From assembly GCA_949987705.1 (NCBI GenBank), contig OX465284.1, positions 105,769,310 to 105,833,309 of the forward strand: a stretch of 64,000 nt of DNA. Direction: 5' to 3'. The notes beneath the pieces are model-generated. The model saw nothing but the letters and a program-made list of their open reading frames with translations, ran no database searches and was not told the origin of the DNA. Made by a program: the position numbers and the translations under genes. The DNA comes from Thereva unica. Lineage: Eukaryota; Arthropoda; Insecta; Diptera; Therevidae. Of the stretch, positions 47,066-59,111 are shown in pieces; position 1 is the stretch's first letter; every line of letters begins with the position of its first letter.

Positions 47066-49950
47066 GTGCAGAAGCATCTATAGTATACTTTAATTTCTAC
47101 CTAACCCAGTGTCCCAACTCAATTTAGCACGGAGCTCAAGCTGAACCACCGATAAGATTGAGGAAAGTGAGAAGGAAAAGAGGAAGGAGAAGCACATATG
47201 TGCAAGAAGTTTGGAGGAGGAAGCGGTGGACTATGCAATGAAACTCCTAGTTTTTGTAGGAGTTCACACCAGAGAGTTGAAATTTGCACATAGCCCCAGG
47301 ATCTAACAACAAATCAAAACCAACAAATTTGTAATGGGCCTTCGATTTCGCCAAACTGATATCCTCAACAGGAACCGGATGAGTCAGAGACGCAACTCTC
47401 CAGAGTGTTATGTCTTTTGAGTCGTCAGAGTTTTATGTCGACCAGCTTCAATTGTGGAAGGAGATAATGGCTTTGACTAGTTTTTCAACCAAAACCTTAA
47501 ACAATTCTTTAATGAAAAAATAATGATCCTGTCACAAAATTTATCAAGAAGTCATCGAACAAAACTGAAATCCGGCATTGTACAGTAATTCAGTAAATTT
47601 CACTTTGCGTTGTAAACTCAAATTGTTACTGGCTGAAGCTCGAAGGATATCTTATGGTTAAGGTAAGGACATTACATGCCGAGACTTTTTATACATTTGA
47701 GTATCTTGTATTTAGATTTATGTTCATGGAGTCGGGATATCTGTCATTATTAGGACAAGCGCGAATTATTGGATATTTCTAAATTTATGAATTCGTTAAG
47801 AATTATCATGAATAATTAGACAATTTCCAAATCCAGCAAATTAGTAAGAATTATTACAATATTTACTTTACATTTTTATCTCAATCGAATTCTCTAGTCT
47901 CCTCCATACCCAACAAATACTCTCCAAAATCTCCTCTGCATTAATGAATATTAACAATTGAATTCTTATCGCAAATCTTGACATAAGCTTTAATAAGCTC
48001 GTCTGACTTAAACCATATTAATTGAAATTTTATTCTGGGAAAAACAAAACGAAAAGTAAAAATATATCGATTGGTGGTAAAGCCAATTTGTCATAATATT
48101 TCAAAAATTTACGATGTTTTTACTGAATCCATAAGTATTGCATATATTATAGTCCATACTAAAAAAAAAAAATAAATCATAAAAATTAATAAAAATGATA
48201 ATAAAATATTTTACGAAACAGAGAACGTTAAGATAATAAATATCAAAATTTAAGAGATTATTTTTACAAACACTGATAAAACAAAAAAGTCGTTAAAAAA
48301 ACATTCTTACAATTCGAAATTTTTTATATTATATCCTTCTGTTGTTATCCACAAATCCTTATCATTTTCCATGAAACAATATGGTTAATTTCTCTAGAAA
48401 GTCCTTATCCCTGCTTAAACTGAGCAGCAGATTTTCAACTTATCACAAAATACACAATAATATTTCGATAAGAACTCTTCAAACGAATCAAAAGGATTCA
48501 AATGTCTGTAGTAAAAACTTATAGGAGGATTCTCCATTGCACACAAAAGACCACAATTTTATTTACATACTTGAAACTAGTTTCGGTATTGTAAAAGATT
48601 TCCCAGAAATGAGAGATAGATCTAAAACATATATTCTAGCCGTTGTAGCACAAAAACTTTATGTGTATATATATATAAGTAAATATCGAAACACTATCCT
48701 TTAAAAAATTTTAATCCTTAAGACACGTTCTTGAAACAAGCTAATCGAGCAAACGATACTTCTAGTCTCGCCGAGGACATTTTTGAAACTGTTTACAAGC
48801 TTTGCCGCCATCAAGCACATTGGTCCATGAATGAATATTTCTGGAAAAAAACGAATCATGATCAGAGAATCATCCTAGCGGCACACAGGACACAGATTCG
48901 TTTTTCATATGAAAGGATATCCCCTTGGTTCGTTGATAGAAATGGAATTTCATTTGTGTTTTTTGTAACCCACTGTACCACAAAGCTTTTACTACAAAAG
49001 CTCACTTTCCAGCCAAATTTTTTTTCTGTTCTAACTTCCACGATTCTCGTCGTATCCATCGGAAACAAAAGAGCGTTTTATCCAAACGGAAAAGGATAAT
49101 TTGTGTCCTTCGCCGATGGATTCGCATCGGAGCTTCTCTTATTGTATCAACAAAAAAATCCAGAAAAATATTGCTACGATCCTTTCGAGTATGTAAACGA
49201 ATGTCCTTATCAGTTGAAGGCATTTTATCTGCCGACAAATAAAAAAATCGTGTCGGGTGGTTTTTGTTCATTTTGCTGGTGAATCCCCTTTGAAGGTCAC
49301 ACAGCAGAATCCTGCCGGCAATAAAAGTTAGTTTCAGGCGACAGGAAGTCATTTTTAGTCAATGTGATTTTATTACAAACTTGTTGTTGTTGCTGGTTTC
49401 TATTTTGTTTATATATATCCTTTCATATCCTTTGTCTGTAGTCACGGGAATTAATATGTATGTGGCCGAGAGGGTGGTATTCATATTTATGAGATAAATT
49501 TTTTTTTCTTTTGAAAAAAAAAATCAATAAAACGTTTTCATTTCACTCTCAACTCAGACACCTCAGGTGATGAGGGTATATAACCCTTAAGTTGTGTGAT
49601 ATCTGGTAAAATATTTTTGACACGTGATTAAACCGAATCTGGTTTTAGTGGTTTTTGATTTGATATACGGGGAAGGAGGGGTTGGGTTTTATTATATTTA
49701 ATTAGATTAATATAGGAAAAAGCACGGACATATGATGCGGGATTATACCTAGTTTTCTGAGACTTTAGGTACCACCATATTTTTCATTTGACGTAGGTTG
49801 AATCATCATGGTCCCTGGCAGAGGACTGGGTTAAGGGACTGAACCTAACCTTTTTGGGAATCGGTCCTAGGTCTTAGACAATCTAAAGAGCTAATAACAC
49901 CTTTTACCTTAACAGGGTTATCATTATAAACTGGGGAGTTCTTGGGCTGT
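47066..49950. other. AT-rich DNA, nothing recognised
   Basis: Includes a 122-codon plus frame at 48731-49099 without recognisable domains, overlapped by a minus-strand frame; I do not support either as a gene. Confidence 0.4.
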
Positions 49951-49954
49951 TGGT

Positions 49955-50155
49955 GGGATACTTATTTGACTGGCGAAGTGGAGCTACTGTATCCCCTGTA
50001 ATAGTTAGGACTGGAACTAGGATTATCTCAGAAGACAGTCGGTCGACTCTGCATGGGAGGCAAAAACGACTTCCAAATGTGTCCTCTGTGAATGTCCTGC
50101 TCTGAGCTGGCTTAGAAGAAGAACGTTTATCAGAAAGCTTCTGAGCCAAACTCAG
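49955..50155 (+). pseudogene. LINE C-terminal zinc-finger scrap
   Basis: In one frame RLCMGGKND and in the next VLCECPALSWLRRRTF. These are the two halves of the terminal C-x2-C...H-x4-C finger and the ALxRLR tail of I/LOA/R1-type LINEs (compare CRLCLEEDES... at 58855). A frame break separates the halves and the His region is lost. Confidence 0.65.
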
Positions 50156-50944
50156 GGCCGCCCTTCTTCAGCTAAATACCTTGCATGAAATCATCCGTCC
50201 AATGACGCTTCAGGCTATATCAAGCCTTGGTTTCCTCTAAAGCATATGTTTAAGTTTTAAGGTGGCCTCTGCGTCATCCCTCACAGAGTCTAAGCGAACG
50301 CAGAGTGTCTGTCCTTTCGAGCGAACTCCATATTGACCCAGACAGGTCATAGTGGTTGAGCTCGTCCTGTTCGGGGGCTGCCTTGAGGATTCGTGACAGG
50401 TCGGTTTTTACGTTAGCAGGTTGTCAGTCTGCCACCCCAACCGGCAGTTTTAATCGCGAGTTTGCTTCGTTTTGAGGCGTAACACATTCGCCTTTCACCC
50501 TACTTCGTCGGTTATTCTTTTAAAGACAAAAGTACCCACACCCAGGGGTCACCCGATGAAAAGTCAACATTTTCGGGAAGGCTGGAAGTAGGATTCGGTA
50601 GCTTGGCGGTAGATTTTAGAACTGGTAGACCTTGATCGCAGATGAAGTTTCTTATGACTTATCACTTATACATGCTATACCCTACACCTCAAATTTGTAG
50701 GCCAGACTCCCTTTGAACATGTTCCACAGTAGCCATTAGGCATAAGTGATAATTCAAACACAGCGTTCGCTAATGAACCCAACAAGTGATTTCTTTATAC
50801 AGCTTTCTAACAATTTCTTGGCTACATTAACAGATGGCACACGAAGGCATAATTAGAGCTTGGCCATTCTAAACTCGGAAATGCACATGACAAAGGTATG
50901 CACGCCTCTGTTGCAGATATGAATGTATTCGTAATCGACCATTC
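50156..50944. other. No recognisable gene
   Basis: Nothing recognised; composition is more balanced than in the surrounding AT-rich DNA and may be old transposon sequence. Confidence 0.35.
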
Positions 50945-51085
50945 TAAATGCGAGTAGCCTTTTACCGAGCAGTCCCCTAGCTAAGTATAAACCACGTCTA
51001 ATGCTGCTTGACCAATGCAATCGAACAAGAACCGGTTGCCACTCTTTATGGTCACCAACATAATTGACCGTTAACTTCGCCATAC
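50945..51085 (+). repeat. Dispersed repeat shared with 59.95-60.09 kb
   Basis: gagtagccttttaccgagca, then aaaccacg, gctgcttg, tcgaacaagaaccgg and tttatggtcac recur in the same order and orientation at 59951-60085. Matching words are spread over about 130 bp, so this is a homologous repeat and not a chance word. Confidence 0.7.
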
Positions 51086-51245
51086 ACAATTTTTCAGAAG
51101 CCCACGTTTGGTCCATTTATTCTAAAAAAGTTTGAGAGTAACATACTTACTTTGGACCATTCCGTGCCTGTAGCCGGCTGCATTTGGAAAAGTAGAGTTT
51201 TTACGCCTTTTTCACGATAAGTGCGGGCGAGTACTTAAGAGTACC

Positions 51246-51810
51246 GTGCCTGTTTTGAGTGCCTGCACGCGCTGTGCGTGCCGATTGCACACTAAGAACG
51301 GGCAAGCCTTATTTTCATTCGAGTCGTTCGTTATGTTTCATCAAAGTCTGATCGGCAAAGGGACCTATTCAGTAAACTCTAGTGGATGGGTACCCCCAAT
51401 AGCCCTTTGCAGATCGACGAATACAATGCCAGAAACCTGTATAGCCAAGGCAACCGCGTTTTCATTGCATTGAAACCCCAATCACCCGGGACCCAAGCAA
51501 GTATAACTAGATTAAGAAAACCCAGTCCGCCAAGGCAAATATCCGTTAATTTTTGAAATGCATGCCAGTATAGCGAAACCTCTGCTTGAAAGGCCGTCAC
51601 TAGGTTGCCTTATCGCTCTACTGAATCTGATACTCCTCGCTCAAGACCAAAACGCAGATAGCCATTAGTGTCCAGCCTCAGCGCAGCGTTTATGGCAGGT
51701 TTCTCTACCTCAAGGTAGAGCTGTACGAAATTGCGAAGACTTTCCAGCGGTACCGTCGGTGAAGTGCGAATGCCGCTGGTAATGAAAAGGCAGGCCATTA
51801 TTTGAATTTA
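51246..51810 (-). pseudogene. LINE RT-to-RNase H remnant, minus strand
   Basis: The minus frame at 51610-51798 reads MACLFITSGIRTSPTVPLES and YLEVEKPAINAALRLDTNGY, almost the same as MACLSITGAIRTSPTAALKT and HLEVEKSAINAALRLKANGY in the plus copy at 57880-58020. Most of the segment with the first RNase H block is deleted, then TAFQAEVSLYWHAFQ and LNLVILAWVPGDWGF follow, with stops and shifts (the conserved WVPGH has Asp for His). It is a second, more decayed copy of the same family. Confidence 0.85.
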
Positions 51811-53436
51811 GTTATGAAACTTTTAAGCTCTATGTCACCAAACTAAATATCCGCAAGTTAGCAAGGACCTTCGTGGGAGTGAATATCCAGTTTCGCCTGT
51901 AGCCCCCCTCCTCCCCTCTGATGAGGGAATCTTTAGATACTCTACAGAATTATTGTGCCATCGCAAGAATGAACCAGCTCTACCCAAAACTAGCGTTCTT
52001 TTGCCTTCACCACAACATAATTTTGCAATACCAGACTAGTCCATCAGCCCACTCCTACACTTTGTAGTCCTATTTTTCGCACACACTATTGTCTACCCTC
52101 AATATTTCTGAACCGAATATAATCGTAGGGTGAGAATTATAGGCTCCAACACAAGCAGCAGCTACACCTTTAAGGTGGCTTTAGACTAAACCATCTCTAC
52201 AACAAAGTATGTTTAAAACCCAGAGATTATGCAGGCGCCATTGTCTGGATAGGTATTTACCTATACCCAACCCTGCATGGACCTGGTGTGGACAGGTGAA
52301 GCTTATCCTTCGTAATCCATATGAAAAAAAAGAATGTTAATTAATTAGATTAAAACCCAATAGAAATTCGTTGAAATATTCTCCTTTTTAGGCACACACG
52401 CGTTTTGAGTTGAGTATCAACCCTTTTTGCATACCTGTCAATCAAGGTTTTTTTTTTTTTTTTTTTTAATAAAAAGTAAAAAATCAAATTTTCATAAATT
52501 CTCGATAAATCTTTCTAAGCCCGATCAATATGCACCGCTTAAGCACCTCTACAACCCACAAAAAATTTGACGAACCCTTTTCTGCACGTATCCGGCAAAG
52601 TCCCTTTTTTTTTGTTTAAAAAATTAAGGAGAACTTTTCGGATCCTTTTAATGGAAACTTATTAAATTTAAATTTCTTTGGTGTACCTTTTCGTGGCTCA
52701 GGTTTACTTTGATAAATGCTTGTGGCTTTCTTGAATTTATTTTATATTTTTTTTTCTATTTTGGAATGTCCTAGATCAATTGGCAGAGGCTGGAGGAGGA
52801 CGAAGAAGATGATCGGACCGTGTACGGCATCAAGATTCAACCAGTCTAAATATAACAAGGGGAGACGAAAGGACGAAAATACGCCTTTTTTCGGGGAGGG
52901 ATTCTGTCATGACGGAAGTTATGTGATGTGGAAAGGGAAAACTTTGTAAGGATAATGTAAAAAGGACGACTTAAAAATTTCGAAAGCTACTCATGTACAA
53001 GGAATACAAAAATTAACAATTTTATGGGTTCTTAAACTTTTTTCACAATGTTTTTAGACTGAAATATAAATCGAAGGATGATGGAAAAGTATCCTTTGTA
53101 ATTTAGAGATGGGTTCGATCCTTTGTTTAAAAGTTAATTTTAGACATGTTGACTACTGATGGACAGGCAGGTCAATGGTCAGAGTCACGAAAGTCATGTC
53201 AATGTTGGCGGAACTTAGGAAGGGTGCTTGGTGAATTTACGCAAAAATGAATAAAAAATAAGAAAAAAAACTTTGTTTCGTGCTGTCCAGCTTAAACTTT
53301 TTTTTTTTTTTGATTGATACCTGACGATCAACTTTTGTTTCACCCATACTCTTTAGTTTACCTGCTATTGATACATAATAATATGAAACCACAAATTTTA
53401 ATCTAAAGTTTTCTTAGAAATGCCATCTATCAAAAA
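51811..53436. other. AT-rich DNA, nothing recognised
   Basis: Includes a T-run near 52449-52467. No coding or repeat signal supported. Confidence 0.45.
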
Positions 53437-53799
53437 GTCAATAAAAAGGCTCTGACAACTTTTTGATAGATGACATTTAAAGATGCTTTTTTTTCAAAGG
53501 CATTTTTTTAATAAAAAATTTGATCCATGCCAATTTCCATAACATTTTTATGGTTGACTTGCCTCTTCTGCAATCACAGGTTCTCAAACTTGACTGAACT
53601 GAAATTTTTCTAGAGCCTCAAAAAAAACTTACTTAGTTCAGTCAAGTTTGAGAACCTGTGATTGCAGAAGAAGCAAGTCAACCATAAAAATGCTATGGAA
53701 ATTGGCATGGATCAAATTTTTTATTAAAAAAATGCCTTTGAAAAAAAAGCATCTTTAAATGTCATCTATCAAAAAGGTGTCAGAGCCTTTGTTTTTGAC
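53437..53799. repeat. Foldback palindrome, ~164-bp arms
   Basis: Arms 53437-53600 and 53635-53799 are close reverse complements, from gtca(a)taaaaaggctctgac inward to gttctcaaacttgactgaac, with a 34-base loop. A smaller inverted pair (atctatcaaaaag with ctttttgatagat) overlaps the left arm at 53424-53466. No open frame of note. Confidence 0.93.
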
Positions 53800-54445
53800 T
53801 ATTCTCAATTGGGACCAATCATAAGTCAAAAACTTTTGTGACCCGTGCTTGTCATTGATAGTTTGTGACTATTCTTGTGACTTTTGGCTGTTTTGATATT
53901 GTAAACACCCAGTCATCCACCCGATTGTCAAAATTGTCACTGCAAAATTCTAAAATCTACCAAATTGTTTTAAGTTAAGACTAATAATACACTTGTGACT
54001 GCTTTGTGACTTGTGACTGCTTTTACAATAAGGCTACGAGTTTGAAATACTGGAAATTCTACGGGCTCCATGGCGGTGCGGTTTTAAGTCGCTTTCTTAT
54101 AGGACTAGACTACTTTTCAGACCATCTTAACTCCGCTGTATTTTCTTTCTTCTACTGCCCCGAAAGTCTCCAGAAGCTCACAAGATGCCGTTATCGTCAA
54201 CATTGAGAAAAACTGATCTAAACGGAAATTATAGTTTGTTTAACAAAATGTCAAAAGGCGGGATTATACCCTTTAGTATGTCTGATAACTCCGCTGTCGA
54301 CTAGTCCCAAGTCCAGCGGTGTCAAAGGAGGAGGGTAGTCGAGCTGCCGAATTAACCGAAGAAACGTAGACGCTTTACTATTCCGGTGGTAAGAGACTCC
54401 CGGCGACTGGTTTATGGTCGATCGATGGGCTGCCAGCAGCGTTAT
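53800..54445. other. TGTGACT word cluster and unassigned DNA
   Basis: The word tgtgact recurs about five times at 53865-54020 (for example tttgtgactattcttgtgac and ttgtgacttgtgactgctt). The rest of the interval is unrecognised. Confidence 0.5.
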
Positions 54446-54449
54446 CGCA

Positions 54450-55375
54450 TTCTAACTGATATTCGTGCGTTTGGCGGTTGTAACCATTACCATTGATGGA
54501 ACGATCAAGACTCATATCGTGTCCGTTTATATGCCAACCGAGACCCGACAGGAAGCAAACAAGGACAAATTTTACTATCAGCTTCAACAGACGCTGGATA
54601 CCTCAAACCAAATTAATCATACTCGCGAGGGACTTCAATGCACATTCAGGAGCAAATTCGGACACACTTGTCGAAATCCATCCTGCAACGACTCGACGAT
54701 CTTATACTACGTTTTGATCAATGCAAGATTCCGATCGACGCTCAATGACGTACGACCGATTGCGGATCGGACCATTATCTTGTTCTAGCGAATTAACAGA
54801 TGCGATTACAAATAGCGAAGAAAACACGCCACCACCAGCCAATAAGAATTGGGCGTGCCTACGGGCCCCGGCCATTGGGCGAGAGTTTCAAATGGCATTA
54901 TCCAACAACTTCGCGGCTCTCGCTTTACCGGACGATATCGATGTAGAAGAAAAACAATTGTCGAAGTCTATTGTAGGGTGTACAATGGTGTTGTGTGCAC
55001 CTACCCGTAAACGCCCGCAACCATGAATAACGGACAGCTGTCTAGAGCTTGTCGATCAGCAGAAACGAATAAAAAAGTCGACTTTGAGCAAAACCGACAA
55101 CTGAACAAAGAAGTTCGACAGAAAATGATATCGGAAAAGGAAGCGTACTGGAATAACTTTGCGGCCGACGTGGACGAAGCGGCGTCGAGCTCGAGTACCG
55201 GACGCTGTACTAGACAATCCGGCTGTTAGGCGGCAAAACAGCATCAAGAAACGACAACATTAAAAAATCAGATGGAACTTTCGTGACGGAGAGAATTCTT
55301 ATACCAGGTGTACAACCACGATCCACAACAAGATCCAACACCTGAGCCGCTGATGAAAAATAGGTATTGAAAATT
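54450..55375 (+). pseudogene. RTE/CR1-like LINE endonuclease and linker
   Basis: The endonuclease starts VVTITIDGTIKTHIVSVYMP (54470-54535), followed by ANKDKFYYQLQQTLDTSN. In another frame comes LIILARDFNAHSGANSD (about 54620-54660), with the catalytic D-F-N kept. A deletion then leads to FQMALSNNFAALALPDDIDV (about 54885-54945), a linker seen in this family. After another shift VDFEQNRQLNKEVRQK and EAYWNNFAADVDEAA (55075-55185) match the 15.0-15.1 kb copy. A KSDGTFV-like string leads toward a missing RT. It is the 5' part of the family whose RT and 3' part lie at 12941-15260. Confidence 0.85.
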
Positions 55376-56640
55376 TACCATGAGATATTTAAGAATATGT
55401 CCTTCAAATGTCTTCTAAAAATCATTACCATTTTAAATACATTCTTACAAGCATAGTACGAAAGTATTTTTTTTTTTAAACGATAACATTCAAAAAGTCC
55501 ATCCTCTCATTCAGCTGAAGTCCACAAATAATAGTCATAAACGTATACTACAACACCACTCCCCTTATCTAGACAAACGACATTCAAGCCAAATAAAATC
55601 AACTCTAATAAGGATTTTCGCATGCGACTTTAATTTTTTTATACTGTTTTTTTTACTACTTTGTATTAGACCAGATTTTTCCTTCTTATCATTGGGTTGC
55701 ATCAACTGCATAACCCCCGCCGCCGCGCCGTCAGACTAAGCTATTGCCACAGAAATAAAATGGAACACAATTTTGTCGAACATAAAATTGAAGTGCATTG
55801 CAATTTCAGACCAGCGGAGAATGGAAAGACGATCCAAGACATGTTTGGTGACGGTTATAGGTCATAGCCCGAGAAGAATGCAGACGATTACAATTCAAGA
55901 TCATAAAATGATATCAACTCTACTATTCCATATGTGAGACTTATACATAGACATACAGTCTTATTCACAAGGATTCACTTTGAAATTGGAATAAATTTGC
56001 ATTTGGATCAACCTTAGATGCATTAGCAAGAGCCACAAAGTATTCAAGATGCAAATTTGTATATTTTTTGCGAAAACGAAATCTTGTTTTTCTTTGCCAT
56101 ATTTTTCAGTCATAATTAATTTTTCCGTGGAATATTATAAAATTTGAGAATTACATAAATCAACATCCAGATGTTTGATTAAAATTTCAGATTCTGTTAT
56201 TTCAAAGCAGATTTAAATATCATGATATAGAAGAATTTTAAATTCAGGAAAATTTGGCCAATGGCGCTTACAAAATAACCACAGGAAAATTTTGCAGGAA
56301 ATTTTAATTCAAAATATTTTGCTTTTCTCTGTTGAAATTGTTATTTAATTAGTATTATTGTTAATTTAATGAGGTTATCATTAACTTCATTACAAGCACA
56401 ACTCACAACACTGTTACGTTTTTTTTTTTTGTAAATGATTGGCCATTACTTGCCAAGACTTTAATTGGGATGAAATCACTCCCAGTTATAATCAATTGAA
56501 AAGCAGATGCTAATTCTATAGAATTAAAATTACTAAGTATATATGGAATCGTTTCATTGTAAAGGGTGTTCCAATAAAATCGGTAAATTAAAATTGCGGG
56601 AATTATATCGAACAATGTATCTGATCAATGCCTCCATCAG
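55376..56640. other. AT-rich DNA, nothing recognised
   Basis: A small GC-rich island (ccgccgccgcgccg) lies near 55718-55732. No gene recognised. Confidence 0.4.
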
Positions 56641-56644
56641 ATTT

Positions 56645-56680
56645 TCTGCTCCATCCTAACCTAACCTAAACCTAACCTTA
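56645..56680. repeat. Short CCTAA array (insect telomere-type word)
   Basis: About five near-consecutive CCTAA units with one extra A and a drifting last unit. CCTAA/TTAGG is the common arthropod telomere repeat; at this size it may be chance or an interstitial scrap. Confidence 0.6.
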
Positions 56681-56964
56681 AAACTACCTACTTATCTGAA
56701 TCAAGTGGTACATTAAAAGTACTCCCTCCCTGTTTTGTATCAGACTTAATAAATCTAGCCACAGAAATGATTCTGACATTTCCTGTTCGTCTTATCATGT
56801 TATAGTAGTCTGGTTTGGGGCAATACCGCTCTCTTTCGCTCTTACAGCGTGATTTCGGATCAATCTGGTTGCTGCTTTTCCGTATAGGATATGATTGGTA
56901 TGGAATTTTTTGAAACTCGATTCAGGTGTTTTGTACATGCTTAACACACCCTCATCTTCTCCAT

Positions 56965-57220
56965 ATATCGTCGGTCTAGAACCAGAACAACGTATGTCCA
57001 AAAAAAAAAATAATTACTTTTTTGAATTTTCTGGTTGTAGAAGAGTTACTTTATCCGTCTTTATATAAATTCGGCCATAACATTTTATAATAGTAGTAGT
57101 TTCCATTTTATCGTATCTCCATTTCACATAACGATAATGCATAAAATTCACCTTTTAATAGCTCTCCTGTAAAATTTCAAAATTGGTGGTTACGTTCTTC
57201 TGGTTCTAGACCGACGATAT
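56965..57220. repeat. 30-bp inverted repeats around a 196-bp interior
   Basis: atatcgtcggtctagaacca... (56965-56994) and its reverse complement at 57191-57220 match at 29 of 30 positions. The right arm overlaps the end of a minus-strand LINE RT. Confidence 0.9.
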
Positions 57221-57221
57221 G

Positions 57222-57535
57222 ATGATGACATATTGCTCTTGTAATACACGCACTGATCCAGCCAGATTGCTACATATTTAATCTCGGTTTTCTTAACCAG
57301 AGTCCGTCCCACATGGCCTTCGTATATAAAACTCTTTCCAGTTCATCCAGACATCCAGACTTTATTAAGAGGATCGTTTTGCATTTTCCTTGATTGATTT
57401 TCAATTTCCAATTATCCACGTAACGCTCTATTTCCTCGAAGTCATATTGTAGTTACGTCTGGATCACGTCAAGTTTCGGTCCTGTCTTGTATATGACAAG
57501 GTCGTCCGCGAAAGCCAGGAAGGGATCCAACTATA
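57222..57535 (-). pseudogene. LINE RT fragment with intact F-A-D-D box
   Basis: Minus strand: LAFADDLVIYKTGPKLDVIQ near 57455-57518 has the catalytic F-A-D-D unchanged. It is followed, after one stop, by FEEIERYVDNWKLKINQGKC, then in another frame WLDQCVYY near 57245. These are palm and thumb blocks of a Jockey/I-like RT and differ from the neighbouring family. The fragment starts abruptly at about 57535, where a plus-strand LINE begins. The intact box does not make it active; stops and truncation remain. Confidence 0.8.
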
Positions 57536-57551
57536 ACGCTTATACATATAA

Positions 57552-59108
57552 ATGTTGAAGAACAGTGGTGAATTCACAGCTTTTTGTTGCAACCCATTGT
57601 ATCTGCGAGATAAAACTCCCACTTTTGACCAGGAACTTCTTTTCCGTTATCAAGCCACAGATTTCAACTGGGAACAGCATATGGACACTCTGATGTGTAG
57701 AACGCGCAGATCCCTGTGGGCTTGCGCAGAGCTTGTGGTTCCACCTGGGGTTTGCAACCGAAAACCATGTATTGGATATACACCACCATCATAAGACCCA
57801 TGGTAACTTATGGAGCTTTAGTTTGGTGGCACAGAACGAAGCTTAAGGGTTCCATAACCATTTTAAGCAAAATTCAAAGAATGGCTTGCCTCTCCATCAC
57901 TGGGGCCATCCGCACTTCCCCAACGGCAGCGCTGAAGACTCTCCTCAATTTGGTACCCCTCCACCTTGAGGTAGAGAAGTCCGCCATAAACGCGGCGCTG
58001 CGGCTGAAAGCGAATGGTTACTTGGGCGCTGGTCTTGGGCGAGGACATTCTATAATAATCAACATCATAGAAGAGATTCCGGAAGCGGAGATGCTATCGG
58101 ACGGCATGCCCTATAAAATCTCAAAATTTAAGCAACCTTCTGTACATATACAGGAAAGGCTTACCTGGACTTTTCCTAAAGTTTTGCCGGGCGGGCTAGT
58201 ATGGTACACGGATGGCTCTAAAACGGAGACAGGTGTAAGCGCCGGAATCTGGAGTGAAAGTCCCAGATTCAGCAAGGCTATAAGTCTAGGCACTCTGGCA
58301 ACTGTCTTTCAAGCAGAGGTGTACCTACTATTCTGGCATGCACTCATGAGAACTTAAGAAGGGCCTACCAAAATAAACGGATTTTTATCTTCTCTGATAG
58401 CCAAGCGGCAATTAGAGCGATAAGGTCCCGTAGGACCAAGTCGAAATTAGTTTGGGACTGCCAACGTGCTCTTCATGAGTTGGGCGTTCTCAATCAAATC
58501 ACACTTGTCTGGGTCCCAGGTCACCGGGGCTTCGAAGGCAATGAAAGTGCGGATGCCCTGGCTAAACAGGGCTCTGATTTAGAATTCATTGGTCCAGAGC
58601 CGGCTATTGGGGCACCGTCCAGCTTGCTGCAAAGGGCCCTGGCCGATCGGACCTTGATGAAACATATTGAACGCTGGAGGTCCGCGCCTGGACTGGCCAA
58701 CTCTAAGCGGTTCCTTCCAGGGCCGTCCCCTAAGACGGCCAAGGAATTATTACGGCGCAGCAGGAGTGATGTTAGGACACTTGTTGGCCTAATTACCGGA
58801 CACTGTGCCCTAAATTACCACTTATGGAAGATAGGAAGGGCAGAGGACCCTACATGTAGGCTTTGCCTAGAAGAGGATGAGTCTGCCCTCCATGTTCTCT
58901 GTGAGTGCCCTGCAATAGCGAGGAGCAGGGTCTCTTTGTTCGAGAAGTCCCTGCTCGAACACTCAAGTCTAAGCGACAAACCACTAGGCAGACTGCTGAA
59001 CTTGTTCAGGCGGTCTGGCCTACAAATATGAGGTGTAGGGGTTGTAGTACAATAGGCCAACTAAATGGCCGCAGTACCTTTGGACCTAATACCTCACACA
59101 GGAAAAAA
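57552..59108 (+). pseudogene. LINE RT thumb, RNase H and zinc finger (best-preserved copy)
   Basis: In order: LLFRYQATDFNWEQHMDTLM and TRRSLWAC; a shift near 57716; then a 213-codon frame with GSTWGLQPKTMYWIYTTIIR, LVWWHRTKLKG and IQRMACLSITGAIRTSP. RNase H follows: LVWYTDGSKTETGVSAGIWS (first Asp), TVFQAEVY (Glu), a shift at about 58335, FIFSDSQAAIRAI (Asp), WVPGHRGFEGNESADALAKQ (last Asp). All four catalytic residues are present. A C-x2-C-x8-H-x4-C finger (CRLCLEEDES...HVLCEC) and a RRSGLQI end precede the stop at 59029-59031. The 3' UTR ends near an A-run at 59103-59110. Two shifts plus the missing endonuclease and palm make it inactive. I/LOA-like clade. Confidence 0.92.
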
Positions 59109-59111
59109 AAG

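Noticed and set aside
48731..49099. 122-codon plus-strand frame
   Set aside because: Overlapped by a minus frame of similar length; no motif, no splice or start evidence.
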